From the NCBI GenBank assembly GCA_002256385.1, contig NKJD01000001.1:124001-188000 (forward strand): 64,000 nt of DNA, given 5' to 3'. The notes beneath the pieces were generated by a model. It ran no database searches. It was not told the origin of the DNA and saw only the letters and a program-made list of their open reading frames with translations. Shown piece after piece: positions 8,191 to 18,921 of this stretch. Position 1 is the stretch's first letter. Each line of letters begins with the position of its first letter. A program made the position numbers and the translations under genes. Source of the stretch: Flavobacterium sp. BFFFF2. GTDB taxonomy: Bacteria > Bacteroidota > Bacteroidia > Flavobacteriales > Flavobacteriaceae.

Positions 8191-8201
8191 CACCCACAAA
8201 A

Positions 8202-8274
<73 letters not shown>

Positions 8275-8277
8275 CTA

Positions 8278-8308
8278 AGCCATTCTAACAAGAATGGCTT
8301 TTTTTTTG
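8278..8308 (+). terminator. Terminator after tRNA-Gly
   Basis: Stem AGCCATTCT / AGAATGGCT, loop AACA, then a T-run. Confidence 0.9.
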
Positions 8309-8361
8309 CCTTTCGGTTAAACCTTTTCCATTGATACACATCTAATACTTAGCTACACTTT

Positions 8362-8369
8362 TATTTTTG
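8362..8369 (+). promoter_or_regulatory. -7 box (TATTTTTG) upstream of the Spy/CpxP-like gene
   Basis: It matches TAnnTTTG and leaves a leader of roughly 90 nt before the ATG at 8465. No clear -33 box. Confidence 0.45.
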
Positions 8370-8464
8370 TCCAGTGGCTGCAATGGCCAATTTATATTTT
8401 AATTTGAAGGGGTTAAATACCCTAAAGCATAAGTTCTCATTTAAAACCAATTAATTATTTACAT

Positions 8465-8902
8465 ATGAAAAAAGGAATTTTAATGGCTTTATTGGTAGTT
8501 GGTATGGCAGCTACGGCCCAAGAAAAAATGCCAAACCCAGCGGAGGCGTCTGAAACCCAAATGGGTAAATCGCCTGAAGAGCGCATGGAAAACGAATTAA
8601 AAAAACTGACTAAACATTTAAGTTTAGATGCTAAACAAGTGGAACAAGTGAAAACCTTGCTGGCCAATCGACAAGAAAAAAGAAACAACATGCGCGAATT
8701 CGTAAAAGAAAAGCGCGAAGGCGACCAAAAATTGACTGCTGAGCAAAAAGCGGAATTTAAGGATCGCGCCAAAGCAAACAAAGCACAATTTGAAAAAGAC
8801 CTTCAAGCTATTTTAACTGCCGAGCAGTTGGCCAAATGGAAGTCCATTCAAGAAAAACGTATGGCAAAAATGAAAGAGAAAATGGAAATGAAAGGAAATT
8901 AA
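8465..8902 (+). CDS. Spy/CpxP-like periplasmic protein, 145 aa
   Basis: Signal peptide MKKGILMALLVVGMAATAQ is followed by an all-helical, highly charged protein. Two LTxxQ-type motifs are visible: LSLDAKQVEQV (about residues 52-62) and LTAEQLAKW (about 117-125), with LTAEQKAEF between them. This is the pattern of the Spy/CpxP family of periplasmic stress chaperones and regulators. In Bacteroidota related proteins are often called DUF4890 or LTXXQ proteins. No kinase or extracytoplasmic-function sigma factor is adjacent, so the stress it answers is not evident. The C-terminus is very rich in Lys, Met and Glu. Confidence 0.7.
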   Translation: MKKGILMALLVVGMAATAQEKMPNPAEASETQMGKSPEERMENELKKLTKHLSLDAKQVEQVKTLLANRQEKRNNMREFVKEKREGDQKLTAEQKAEFKDRAKANKAQFEKDLQAILTAEQLAKWKSIQEKRMAKMKEKMEMKGN

Positions 8903-8936
8903 TTTCCAGTAAATATTAAAGTTGTTACTATGATAA

Positions 8937-8971
8937 CAAAAAAAAAGACAATCAGCTGATTGTCTTTTTTG
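8937..8971. terminator. Bidirectional terminator
   Basis: A 30-bp perfect palindrome, 8941-8970, centred on AATCAGCTGATT with A-run and T-run arms. It serves the Spy-like gene (+) and the small gene at 8974 (-). Confidence 0.9.
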
Positions 8972-8973
8972 CT

Positions 8974-9147
8974 TTAGGAAATATTTTCCTTGTTTTTTCT
9001 GGCCTTGCGTTCTTGCAACAACTCTTTGGTTGCGCCAATTAACCAATAAGGAACAATGGCAGTTGCTAAAAATATCATCAGCCAAAACCCAATGGTTAAA
9101 ATGGTTAAAAATGCTAAAAAGCCTAGGTACTGTTGAAATTCAAACAT
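8974..9147 (-). CDS. Small single-span membrane protein, 57 aa
   Basis: It starts MFEFQQYLGFLAFLTILTIG, continues hydrophobic to about residue 37 (FWLMIFLATAIVPYWLIG), then has a basic tail (LLQERKARKNKENIS). The hydrophobic stretch allows one long or two short membrane helices, with the tail likely cytoplasmic. A perfect bidirectional terminator begins directly at its stop. I do not recognise a family. The clean ORF and the positive-inside charge pattern support coding. Confidence 0.6.
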   Translation of the reverse strand: MFEFQQYLGFLAFLTILTIGFWLMIFLATAIVPYWLIGATKELLQERKARKNKENIS

Positions 9148-9214
9148 GATTTCCGGAATTAATTTGTATACCTGACAAATGTAAGCGATTGTTTTGAATT
9201 AAACCAATACCACA

Positions 9215-10153
9215 CTAAAAATATCTTGGCGAAACAACGCCTTTGTTCTGTGGCTTCCACTCATAACGCAAAAAGATTTCGTGAGAGCCCGTGTTATAAC
9301 TTTTCAAACTGGTGGTTTCCCGATCATAAGCATAACCTACGAGCCAAGAATCCCAAATTTTAAAACCGCCCATAACGGAATAAGCAGTATTTAATCGGAT
9401 ATTGAGCCCAGCAGTGAACCGATCTTGCCACCACACTTGCATGGCCAAGTCAGTTGAAACATTCCAATTTGATTGCGTTTTAAGAAGCAAAGCGGGTTTT
9501 AACATCCATTTATCATTGATGGGAACTGTCCAACCGGTAATAAAATAATAGGTACGCGCTTGTTGGTACAATACCCAGTCTGACGACGGTGCCCATTGCT
9601 GTTCAATGACCGAAGGAATCGAAAAACCAGCATAGCCTTTTTGGTTATGCCAATACACCCCTAGCCCACTGCCAAAACGGGCTGATGGTACTAAATTTTC
9701 GAGGGTCGGATCGGCAGTCGTTTCTGGACTGACTTTGGCCCGATCAAATTGAAATTGTTGCCATCCCGCCTGTAAACCAAATGCTAGTTTTTGGTGCTGT
9801 CCCCACCGAATAATGTAAGCATATTGCAAGTTTACTTGTGTAAATCGGGTTGGCCCAAGTTGATCTTGCATAAAAACACCACCCAAACCCATGCTTTTTT
9901 CTGGAACAGGCACCTGAAAAGCCAACACAGCCGTTTCGGGGGCGCCACTGAATTGTTGCCATTGTTTGCGGTACGAAGTAAAAGCACTCCAAGTGCCTCT
10001 TGACCCCACATAGGCCGGATTGACGGCCTGTGTGTTAAACATATAGTGGCTAAACTGTGCTTCTTGCTGGGCATAAAGGGCTGTTGTGCCCATTGTCAAC
10101 AGCAAGCAGCTCCCTTTAATTATTTTAAAAACGTCTTTAAAACAGCGCATCAT
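9215..10153 (-). CDS. PorP/SprF family type IX secretion-associated outer-membrane protein, 312 aa
   Basis: After a signal peptide ending at TALYAQ comes the family signature QEAQFSHYMFNTQAVNPAYVG, then SYRKQWQQFSGAP and strands of a beta-barrel (GLGGVFMQDQLGP, LAFGLQAGWQQ). It ends GSHEIFLRYEW near residue 300. Members anchor or partner T9SS substrates, as SprF does for SprB in gliding motility. Here it stands alone, without an adjacent large adhesin or OmpA partner, like many orphan PorP/SprF paralogs. The start could be either of two adjacent Met codons. Confidence 0.93.
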   Translation of the reverse strand: MMRCFKDVFKIIKGSCLLLTMGTTALYAQQEAQFSHYMFNTQAVNPAYVGSRGTWSAFTSYRKQWQQFSGAPETAVLAFQVPVPEKSMGLGGVFMQDQLGPTRFTQVNLQYAYIIRWGQHQKLAFGLQAGWQQFQFDRAKVSPETTADPTLENLVPSARFGSGLGVYWHNQKGYAGFSIPSVIEQQWAPSSDWVLYQQARTYYFITGWTVPINDKWMLKPALLLKTQSNWNVSTDLAMQVWWQDRFTAGLNIRLNTAYSVMGGFKIWDSWLVGYAYDRETTSLKSYNTGSHEIFLRYEWKPQNKGVVSPRYF

Positions 10154-10236
10154 GGGGTAAAACTAACAAAAAAAATCGAGCTAAATTTTAGCGCATACTA
10201 TTTGACAAAAAAAGAATCTACTCCCCTCGTTTTTCC

Positions 10237-10244
10237 TACTTTTG
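10237..10244 (+). promoter_or_regulatory. -7 box (TACTTTTG) of the ABC-F gene
   Basis: It matches TAnnTTTG, 19 nt before the ATG. No obvious -33 box at the usual distance. Confidence 0.55.
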
Positions 10245-10254
10245 CACCACTTAA

Positions 10255-11880
<1,626 letters not shown>

Positions 11881-11888
11881 AGAACCGA

Positions 11889-12821
11889 ATGAAAGTACTG
11901 TTCGCGCTTTTACTAATGGGAGTTTCCAGCATGGTTCAAGGGCAATTGCCTCAAGTGTGTTGTGGCCGTATTGAAAGATTGACGGCCTTTGCCTCGAAAC
12001 AAGTCGATGCCCGAAACGTAGATGTATGGCTGCCCAAAAATTACGATCCTGCCAAGAAGTACGCCGTTTTGTATATGCACGACGGCCAAATGCTGTTTGA
12101 TGCCACCCAAACTTGGAACAAATTGGCTTGGGAAGTGGACGAAACGGCGCAAAAACTGATTGATGCCGACCAAGTGAATCCCTTTATAATCGTGGGTATT
12201 TGGAATAATGGCGAAAAGAGACACCCTGAATATTTTCCGCAAAAGCCATTTGAAAGCTTAACGGCTGCGCAAAAACAATACATTGCCGAACAACTGCAAG
12301 CCAAAGGACGGATTAAAGGAACTGAATTTCAACCCATTTCTGATCGGTATTTAAAATTCGTTGTCACCGAATTAAAACCCTACATCGACAGCCATTTTTC
12401 CACGTTACCCGACGCGGCGCATACCGCCATTGCTGGATCGAGCATGGGCGGGCTCATTTCGTGGTATGCGCTTTGCGAATACCCCAAAGTGTTTGGTCAA
12501 GCCGCCTGTTTAAGTACGCATTGGCCCGGTATTTTTAACACCAAAGACAACCCAATTCCTGCCGCTTTTAGGGCCTATTTATCGAAGAAAATCCCGAAAC
12601 CCAAAAAAGGAAATCGATTCTATTTTGACTACGGCGACCAAACGCTAGACGCCTTATACCCCGAATTGCAACAAGCAGCTGACGTCGTTTTTGCCGAAAA
12701 AGGCTATACTGCGAAGAATTACAAGGCCACCTTTTTTCCTGGCGCAGACCACTCAGAAACCGCCTGGAGCAAACGATTTGATCAGGTGTTGTTGTTTTTG
12801 TTTGGGAAGGGGGTTAAGTAG
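11889..12821 (+). CDS. Secreted alpha/beta-hydrolase, putative esterase (esterase D/IroE-like), 310 aa
   Basis: Signal peptide (MKVLFALLLMGVSSMVQGQ) precedes a PF00756-type hydrolase. Visible are DVWLPKNYDPAKKYAVLYMHDGQ (oxyanion strand region), NPFIIVGIWNNG, the nucleophile elbow IAGSSMGGLISWYAL (Ser near residue 184) and the late His in FFPGADHSETAW. The acid is probably in YFDYGDQTLD. Substrate unknown; related enzymes cleave ester-linked siderophores or acyl esters. It lies 8 bp after the ABC-F gene and may be co-transcribed, though no functional link is known. Confidence 0.85.
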   Translation: MKVLFALLLMGVSSMVQGQLPQVCCGRIERLTAFASKQVDARNVDVWLPKNYDPAKKYAVLYMHDGQMLFDATQTWNKLAWEVDETAQKLIDADQVNPFIIVGIWNNGEKRHPEYFPQKPFESLTAAQKQYIAEQLQAKGRIKGTEFQPISDRYLKFVVTELKPYIDSHFSTLPDAAHTAIAGSSMGGLISWYALCEYPKVFGQAACLSTHWPGIFNTKDNPIPAAFRAYLSKKIPKPKKGNRFYFDYGDQTLDALYPELQQAADVVFAEKGYTAKNYKATFFPGADHSETAWSKRFDQVLLFLFGKGVK

Positions 12822-12888
12822 GATTGGTTTTTTGAACGTTGGAATATTATCTACTTAACACAATAAAATGCCTCTGGTGCGGAGTTTT

Positions 12889-13440
12889 TTAATTCTCGTT
12901 AAAATAACTCTTTACAATTGAGTAGTAATCAGATCCATAATATTTGTAAAAATTTCCAGTTGGTTTAACAAGTATAAATCCCTCACAATCTCTATTGTTA
13001 TAGAAAATATTATCCTTAATAAAACCGCTATCTAAAACAAAATTATTTCTAGCCACTAATAGATCTTTAAACTCACAATCTTTTGTGTAAACACAAAGAT
13101 TTATTGCGTTAAATTCTTGACACAATTCTTCTGAAATACTTATAGAACGATTTATTGTGCTAAATTGTTCATATTTGCTAAATCTTAATAAAATACATTC
13201 ATCGCCCTTTGAACAATATTTAACTAAAATAGGATATTGTTCAGGTAAATTTCTTTTAAAAATTTTAGAAAGTGTATCTCGAAATGAAGACAATTCTTTT
13301 TCGTTAAACTTTCCTTTATTACTTTTCAATTTGGCAACAAAATTCGATTCGTTTCCAACATCTTGAAGCTCTGCTTTGTTTTTAACAGAAGAACAAGCTG
13401 TTAAAACAATAATTAAAAAACAGGTACCGAGTATTTTCAT
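12889..13440 (-). CDS. Hypothetical lipoprotein, AT-rich, 183 aa
   Basis: The start MKILGTCFLIIVLTACSS carries a lipobox (LTAC), so the mature protein is probably lipid-anchored at Cys17. The ATG at 13440 is preferred over an upstream in-frame TTG. The body has several Cys (KYCSKGDECILL, LCVYTKDCEF, NNRDCEGF) that could form disulfides. I recognise no family. Its base composition is clearly lower in GC than the ABC-F and esterase genes beside it, similar to the lipoprotein at 24474, which may indicate acquisition. Confidence 0.65.
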   Translation of the reverse strand: MKILGTCFLIIVLTACSSVKNKAELQDVGNESNFVAKLKSNKGKFNEKELSSFRDTLSKIFKRNLPEQYPILVKYCSKGDECILLRFSKYEQFSTINRSISISEELCQEFNAINLCVYTKDCEFKDLLVARNNFVLDSGFIKDNIFYNNRDCEGFILVKPTGNFYKYYGSDYYSIVKSYFNEN

Positions 13441-13609
13441 AGAATGCCTCAATTTTATATAAATATCGTGCTAACTTATAAATAAATCTCCATATTTATA
13501 CTAATTCAACAATTGTTATCCGGATAATTAATTGTCTGTAACAAATTGTGCGCACAGCACTCGCAACAGTTTGATTGACAGAAAAGAATTTCATCCAAAT
13601 TCAAAACGA

Positions 13610-13722
13610 AGTCCGTGTCATATTTTCAAATCTTTCAATCTTTCAATCCTTCAGTCTGCAACTTTAAAAACATTAAAAACTTTTCAAACTTGAAACTTGA
13701 AACTTGAAACTTGAAACAAAAA
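13610..13722. repeat. Short tandem arrays with 7- and 8-bp periods
   Basis: TCTTTCAA-type octads at about 13628-13655 lead into four copies of the heptad AACTTGA near 13686-13718. This is one of many such intergenic arrays in the window. The gap 13441-13723 holds nothing else that I can support. Confidence 0.75.
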
Positions 13723-13723
13723 T

Positions 13724-14182
13724 TTAAACCCCAAACTGCCTCAAATGATGATCCAAATGCTTGTACATCATGTTATTCCATTCCAAAGCCGTTAACGGCC
13801 CAAACGAATGCGCTGCTTTGCCTTCAAAAGCAGCTGTCCCCATTTGTTGCACTTGTTCTATGTAGGCAATCAGTTTCTGTTTTTCTTGCTCAAACTGTTT
13901 GGCGGAAACCACTTTAAAGATGGGCGAAGTGGGTGAATTGATTTTATAAGGCTTGGTATTGGTTACGATGGGTTTTAGCAATGTTCTTAGCAAAAACATT
14001 TTAAAACGACCCGGCCTCGGGTGCTTGTCTTCAAAAATCAGTTCATAGGCAATGTTGCAATGCGCCAACATCTGAGCCACGTCCATTTTGCCCCATGTAG
14101 GCTGGGTGCTGGCCGATAATTGCCCCACTCTTTGCAACAACGTTTGGCAAGCTGCTTGTTCAAATACGGAAGGTAACTGCAT
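13724..14182 (-). CDS. DUF1569 / DinB-like protein, 152 aa
   Basis: The predicted four-helix bundle carries the spaced His residues of the DinB-like superfamily: MLAHCNIAYEL (about residue 41) and MYKHLDHHLRQFGV at the C-terminus. WGKMDVAQMLAHCN is the DUF1569 signature. Relatives bind a divalent metal and include thiol-dependent transferases, but no reaction is assigned for this group. Its length fits the family. It is a single gene; the tandem arrays lie past its 3' end and the element at 14231 lies upstream. Confidence 0.8.
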   Translation of the reverse strand: MQLPSVFEQAACQTLLQRVGQLSASTQPTWGKMDVAQMLAHCNIAYELIFEDKHPRPGRFKMFLLRTLLKPIVTNTKPYKINSPTSPIFKVVSAKQFEQEKQKLIAYIEQVQQMGTAAFEGKAAHSFGPLTALEWNNMMYKHLDHHLRQFGV

Positions 14183-14230
14183 AAGAATTGTTTTAGGTTA
14201 TTTTATTGTGAAATATGTGTTTAAACTTGA

Positions 14231-14655
14231 CCAAAATTATGCATTTGACTTTACAATGAAACCAACACTATCAAAAAGTTTGCAATTGCAAACTCCAATA
14301 AAAAATTGGTTCTTAATGACCTTTAAAAATCAATTATTAACCTCATTAAAAAGGGAAAAGGACAATAAAGCTGGGAGTGCACGGACTTTTTTTACCGCAG
14401 ATGTAGCCAAGCTACATTGAGGACAAAAAACTGAATTGATTTAGACTTTTTTGATTGAAGCGAAAAATGAGGATTTTTGTTCCAGATTGTCACTTTTTTG
14501 CACTGCATAGCAGCGCTACGGAGTAATAAAATGGGGCAATATGGGGCGAAAAGACCATTTTGCAGCCAATTGAAAAAAGTTTAGATCAATTCTCAGTACA
14601 GTTCCAGATTTGCAGTCATTTTTACTTGTAATAAAATTCAAATGTATAATTTGGG
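14231..14655. mobile_element. MITE-like noncoding element, left copy of an inverted pair (about 425 bp)
   Basis: The ends CCAAAATTATGCATTTGA and the inverse of CCCAAATTATACATTTGA form terminal inverted repeats. Almost the whole sequence recurs inverted at 20024-20450. Internal hairpins include GTTTGCAATTGCAAAC (14279-14294), ATGTAGC / GCTACAT around 14402, and an inner module about 14431-14597 with its own inverted ends. No ORF with coding character is inside. The right end abuts the stop codon of the ClC gene. Confidence 0.75.
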
Positions 14656-14656
14656 T

Positions 14657-16477
14657 CTAATCGATCACCATTTCGTTCAGTCGCTTGCGGTAATTCTCCA
14701 GCAAGTCAACTTTGTATAAAAGGCCGTAAAAAATGCCTTTGTCTAACACGGGCAAGCAATCTTTGCCCGATTCTTCAAATTGTTTCATAATGACCTCCGC
14801 CGGATCTTGCAGCAACAATACCTCTTCGGGCTGCGTAATGAGCTCGTTTAAGTTCATAAACTTCACCCGATACGGATTAAACAAATATGTTTTTACCCGT
14901 TCAAAATCAATGATGCCGAGCAGTACTTGTTGGCCATCAACGATGGGAATCAGCCGTTGCGCATTGGTCGAAAACAGCTGCACCACCTCTTCGACGGTTT
15001 GGGTAGGTTGCATGGTTTTCACACCCCGCACTACCAGCCGTTGCACTTCAATGCTTTGCAGGATATTGCGGTCTTTGTCTTCGGTATACACTTCACCTTT
15101 GTCGGCCAATGATTTGACATCCATCGAATGTTTTTCAAATTGCCGTGACACCGCAAAACTTACCGAAGAAACAATCATTAAGGGCACCATGAGGTCGTAG
15201 CCACCCGTGATTTCACCGATTAAGAAGATGGCGGTCAGTGGCGCATGAAACAAGCCACTTAAAATGCCTGCCATGCCCGCTAAGGCAAAATGCGTGACGG
15301 GTAAAGGATGCGCGAGGTGCAAATAATTAACCGTTTTGGCCACCACAAAACCCAGATAAGAACCGACAAATAACGAAGGGGCAAAATTGCCGCCATTGCC
15401 GCCCGAGCCCAAAGTGAGTCCGGTAGCAATTGATTTGATTAACAAGGTGGCCCCCACAAATAAAATGAGTACCCATTGTTTGTTTTTATAGGGATCGAGC
15501 AAAGTGTGACTCAGTAATTCTTCAGGATGTGCGGTGGCCAAGGTTTTGATGCTTTCGTAGCCTTCGCCAAAGAGCGTCGGAAAAAAGAACAGCAAAACTG
15601 ACAACAGCAATGCTCCAAATAGCCCCCGTCTGTAGCCTTTTAACTTCAAATGGCTCATCCAAGCTTCCACTCTCCGAAATTGACGGGCATGAAATACAGA
15701 TATAAAACCGGCCAAAACACCCAATAGAATATAAAACGGCGTATGCCTAGCCGAAAAGTTTTTTTCCAATGAAAAGTCAAGTAAGATGTCTTGACTTAAA
15801 ATAATGTGTCCCATGAGGGCACCCGTCGCCGCCGCTATAATAATGGGAATAAAAGCCCCGATGGACACTTCGGTAAGCACCACTTCAATGGCAAACAAAA
15901 CCCCCGCGATGGGCGCGTTAAAGGCAGTGGCAATCCCAGCAGCCACCCCACAACCGACCAACAATACCCTATTTTTCCGCGACAAATGATATTGTTGCGC
16001 AAAATTGGAACCAAAAGCGGCGCCCGTAATAGTAATGGGGCTTTCCAATCCGGCCGAACCGCCCAAGCCCACCGTAAGCGAGCTGGTAATGATTTGCGCG
16101 TACATTTGTTTGCGGGGCAAAATGCCATTTTTTTTGGCAATGGCATACAAAATGCGCGAACTGCCTTTTTCCAATTCGCCATTTAACACATTCCGCACCA
16201 CAAAAATGGTGAGCAAAATACCGATGATGGGCAACAAGGTATTTAAATAAGGTAAATTCAACACGGAATTCACCGATTGCGCGATCACAAACACTTGGTG
16301 GGCAAATGTTTTTAACACCACCACCGCCAACGAACAAGACAAAGCCACCAACACACAGGCCACATACAAAAAATGCCTTTCAGACAACAAGTTCTTGAGT
16401 AAAAAGATAAAAAACTCGATCCGCCGAAACAAGTTGCGGGTCAGTAATTTAAGTAAAGGCGTTTTGCGCGTGGACAT
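14657..16477 (-). CDS. ClC-type chloride channel/antiporter with C-terminal CBS domains, 606 aa
   Basis: This inner-membrane ClC protein has about 10-12 hydrophobic helices over the first 440 residues. Selectivity motifs are visible: GLGGSAGLESP, with the gating Glu aligned to GREGP, and GSGGNGGNFAPSLFVG, aligned to GxFxP. Residues about 450-600 hold two CBS domains (TMQPTQTVEEVVQLF and LLLQDPAEVIMKQF), which usually bind adenine nucleotides. ATG at 16477 was preferred; an in-frame TTG extension lies upstream. The 3' end is directly bounded by the left MITE-like copy. Confidence 0.93.
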   Translation of the reverse strand: MSTRKTPLLKLLTRNLFRRIEFFIFLLKNLLSERHFLYVACVLVALSCSLAVVVLKTFAHQVFVIAQSVNSVLNLPYLNTLLPIIGILLTIFVVRNVLNGELEKGSSRILYAIAKKNGILPRKQMYAQIITSSLTVGLGGSAGLESPITITGAAFGSNFAQQYHLSRKNRVLLVGCGVAAGIATAFNAPIAGVLFAIEVVLTEVSIGAFIPIIIAAATGALMGHIILSQDILLDFSLEKNFSARHTPFYILLGVLAGFISVFHARQFRRVEAWMSHLKLKGYRRGLFGALLLSVLLFFFPTLFGEGYESIKTLATAHPEELLSHTLLDPYKNKQWVLILFVGATLLIKSIATGLTLGSGGNGGNFAPSLFVGSYLGFVVAKTVNYLHLAHPLPVTHFALAGMAGILSGLFHAPLTAIFLIGEITGGYDLMVPLMIVSSVSFAVSRQFEKHSMDVKSLADKGEVYTEDKDRNILQSIEVQRLVVRGVKTMQPTQTVEEVVQLFSTNAQRLIPIVDGQQVLLGIIDFERVKTYLFNPYRVKFMNLNELITQPEEVLLLQDPAEVIMKQFEESGKDCLPVLDKGIFYGLLYKVDLLENYRKRLNEMVID

Positions 16478-16629
16478 AGCATTTTTTAGGACGGCTCTAA
16501 AATACAATCTTTCATTCAAATTATGCTTCCCAACATTTTATAATCCTGATTTTTGTTTGATTTATACATTTCATCCGTTGTTTGTAACAATTCGGTGCTT
16601 TATTTTTAGTTTGGGTTGAATAGAATTTT

Positions 16630-16935
16630 ACTTTTGAATAGTTGAATTGAAAAATTGAAAGATTGAAAAATTGAAAAATTGAAGGATTGAAAGATTGAAA
16701 GATTGAAAGATTTGAGATTTGAGGTTTGAAAATTTGAAAATTTGAAAATGTGGACCCGAGACCCGTTGTAACAAATGGGGCAAACATTTGATATTAAGAG
16801 GAGGACTGCCAGTGGCAGTCAGGTACGCAAGCTTTAGCTTGCCTCAACAAACTTGAAACTTGAAACCTGAAACTTGAAACTTGAAACCTTAAACTTTAAA
16901 CAAAAGACTTTCGACTTTTGACTTTCGACTTAAAA
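16630..16935 (-). repeat. Composite intergenic repeat (hairpins plus 7/8-bp arrays)
   Basis: Order on the plus strand: ATTGAAAG-type octads (16640-16750), core GACCCGAGACCC (from 16753), hairpin 2 GACTGCCAGTGGCAGTC (16804-16820), hairpin 1 GCAAGC / GCTTGC with loop TTTA (16827-16842), then AACTTGA and CTTTCGA heptads to about 16931. The whole unit is inverted relative to the copies at 22.9 and 58.9 kb. It fills the gap between divergent genes. Confidence 0.8.
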
Positions 16936-16960
16936 AATTAAACTTTAAACAAATATAATT

Positions 16961-17590
16961 ATGAAACATGTTATCTTACTGACTTGGTTGCTATGCGCCA
17001 GTGTAACTTTTGGCCAATCGGCTTATGAACAAGGAATGGGAAAAGCCATGGGGATGTGGCGCGAGGGCAAGAACACTGAGGCGGTGGCTTTGTTTGAGCG
17101 CATTAGTCTCGTTGAAAAAAACAATTGGCTTCCTTCGTATTACGTGTCTTTTATTTCAAGCTTGCAGGCTTTTGAAACCAAAGACCGAACCGCTTGGACT
17201 GCTTTAGTCACCAAAGCGCAGACTTTTCATGACCAAGCTGTTGCTTTAAGCCCAAACAATCCAGAATTGATGGTAGTTCAGGGCCTTATTTACACCGCCT
17301 ATTTAATTATTGACCCCATGACCAATGGCATGAAATACAGCAGCAAGGTGATGGAACAATACGTACAAGCCCAACTCATTGCGCCCAACAACCCACGGGT
17401 GGTTTTTTCAAAAGCTGAATTTGAAATGAATGGCGCCAAATATTGGGGCACAGATACGGCGCCCATCTGCGAAAGAATGGGCCAATCCATTACCTTATTT
17501 AACAACTTCAAACCAGAAACCCCTTTTCACCCATCATGGGGATTAGACCGGGCTCAGGCTGCCTACCAAGCTTGTTCTGCTAAAAAATAA
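16961..17590 (+). CDS. Secreted TPR-like protein, 209 aa
   Basis: Signal peptide MKHVILLTWLLCASVTFGQ is followed by helix pairs of tetratricopeptide type (MWREGKNTEAVALFERISLVEKNNW, HDQAVALSPNNPELMVVQGLIY, YVQAQLIAPNNPRVVFSKAEFE). It probably acts in the periplasm as a protein-binding scaffold. It starts the run of genes with the LytS-type kinase, whose ATG is 5 bp after this stop, so the two are probably co-transcribed. Specific function unknown. Confidence 0.75.
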   Translation: MKHVILLTWLLCASVTFGQSAYEQGMGKAMGMWREGKNTEAVALFERISLVEKNNWLPSYYVSFISSLQAFETKDRTAWTALVTKAQTFHDQAVALSPNNPELMVVQGLIYTAYLIIDPMTNGMKYSSKVMEQYVQAQLIAPNNPRVVFSKAEFEMNGAKYWGTDTAPICERMGQSITLFNNFKPETPFHPSWGLDRAQAAYQACSAKK

Positions 17591-17595
17591 CAACC

Positions 17596-18921
17596 ATGTC
17601 AATTTGGAAACGAGAACTCAAAAAAGCACTGTGGCTCACGGCTGCCATCTTCTTTATTTTACAGTTTCTCAATATTATTTATGCCACTGACACCACTTGC
17701 GGCGAAGGAATTTGGGTAAACATTGGCTTTACATTCATGTACACGCTGTCGCTGTATTTTGTGAATTCGACTTTGTTTAAATACTTTAATGCGCGTTTTC
17801 AAGATCAACCGTACACGCCCAAACGCATTGCCATTCGGTTGGTGGTGTCATTAAGTGTCTCGGTTTTTGTCATCATGCTTTTGCGCATGATTGAAGACAT
17901 GGGCATGAAAGGCTACAGTTGGGCCTATTTTTGGGAACACGAACGCATGGCGAATTATGTGGTGGCATTGGTCATCACCATTTTTGTTACGTTGACCATG
18001 CATGCCATCTACATTTACAAAGCCTACCATGACAATTTGGTGAAGCAGCAAGCGGTTAAAGCAACTACCGCTTCGGCCCAATTTGAATCACTTAAAAACC
18101 AGATTGACCCGCATTTTTTGTTCAATAGCCTAAATGTACTTACCGCCCTCATTGAAGAAAATCCAGCGGCAGCGCAGCGGTTTACCACTTCCCTATCGCG
18201 GATTTATCGGTATGTGTTAGACCAAAAAGACAAGCAGTTGGTGCCCTTGCACGAGGAATTGGCTTTTGCTGCTACTTATGTGAAACTCCTTGAAATGCGG
18301 TTTGAAAACAGCATCCAATTTGACATGAACATCCAACAAGAGCACAACGATTGGTACATTGTGCCGTTATCATTGCAATTGTTGCTTGAAAACGCGGTGA
18401 AACACAATGTGGTCAGTTCCCAAAAACCGCTGCACATCAAACTGTCCATCATCGACCAACAACTGCTAGTTGAAAACGTACTGCAACGCAAAGATTTGAA
18501 CCAAGACCGCAAAGGTGTTGGACTCAGTAACATTATACAACGTTACCAATTATTGACACCCCGCAAGGTGCTCATTGCACAAACCCAAACGATGTTTTCG
18601 GTGCAATTGCCCTTGTTAACCGAAGCTGAAGCACTGCATCCGCAGTTGGTGGTTGATGAACAAATGCTGTTTGACCATGCCCAAAAAAGGGTGCAAAAAT
18701 TACGTGAGTTCTATGGCAATGCTTTGGCTTTTGGCATCGTGATGCCTTTGCTTATTTGGCTCAACATCAGCGACTCAAATGATGCGCATTGGTTTTGGTT
18801 TCCGCTCATTGGTTGGGGCTCGGGCCTCCTATTCCAAGGCATCGACGCGTTGGATTTGGGCACGCAATGGGAAGAAAAAGCATTAAAAAAATGGATGAAA
18901 AACTACAAAAAGAACCACTGA
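17596..18921 (+). CDS. LytS/YehU-type sensor histidine kinase with fused C-terminal 2TM domain, 441 aa
   Basis: Four predicted membrane helices (about residues 12-145) are followed by the His_kinase domain, with LKNQIDPHFLFNSLNVL holding the phospho-acceptor His. The ATPase domain has QLLLENAVKHN (N box) and KGVGLSNI (G box). Residues about 370-441 form a 2TM domain (REFYGNALAFGIVMPLLIW, WFWFPLIGWGSGLLFQGID), also the domain of the next protein. Kinases of this class usually phosphorylate LytTR regulators. None is encoded here, so the partner is elsewhere or missing. TGATG couples it to the next gene. Confidence 0.9.
   Translation: MSIWKRELKKALWLTAAIFFILQFLNIIYATDTTCGEGIWVNIGFTFMYTLSLYFVNSTLFKYFNARFQDQPYTPKRIAIRLVVSLSVSVFVIMLLRMIEDMGMKGYSWAYFWEHERMANYVVALVITIFVTLTMHAIYIYKAYHDNLVKQQAVKATTASAQFESLKNQIDPHFLFNSLNVLTALIEENPAAAQRFTTSLSRIYRYVLDQKDKQLVPLHEELAFAATYVKLLEMRFENSIQFDMNIQQEHNDWYIVPLSLQLLLENAVKHNVVSSQKPLHIKLSIIDQQLLVENVLQRKDLNQDRKGVGLSNIIQRYQLLTPRKVLIAQTQTMFSVQLPLLTEAEALHPQLVVDEQMLFDHAQKRVQKLREFYGNALAFGIVMPLLIWLNISDSNDAHWFWFPLIGWGSGLLFQGIDALDLGTQWEEKALKKWMKNYKKNH

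Noticed and set aside
13610..13722. Arrays considered as CRISPR
   Set aside because: Units of 7-8 bp are directly abutting with no spacers, and no cas genes are nearby.
14231..14655. Element considered as an integron attC array or a structured cis-regulatory RNA (riboswitch) of the adjacent gene
   Set aside because: There is no RYYYAAC/GTTRRRY pair at the ends and no integrase. It abuts a stop codon rather than a leader, and a near-identical copy occurs inverted elsewhere, so a mobile-type repeat fits better.
14733..15200. Plus-strand frame of 155 codons inside the ClC gene
   Set aside because: It is antisense to a clear ClC/CBS coding region and is Ser/Thr/Cys-rich, as expected of a shadow frame.
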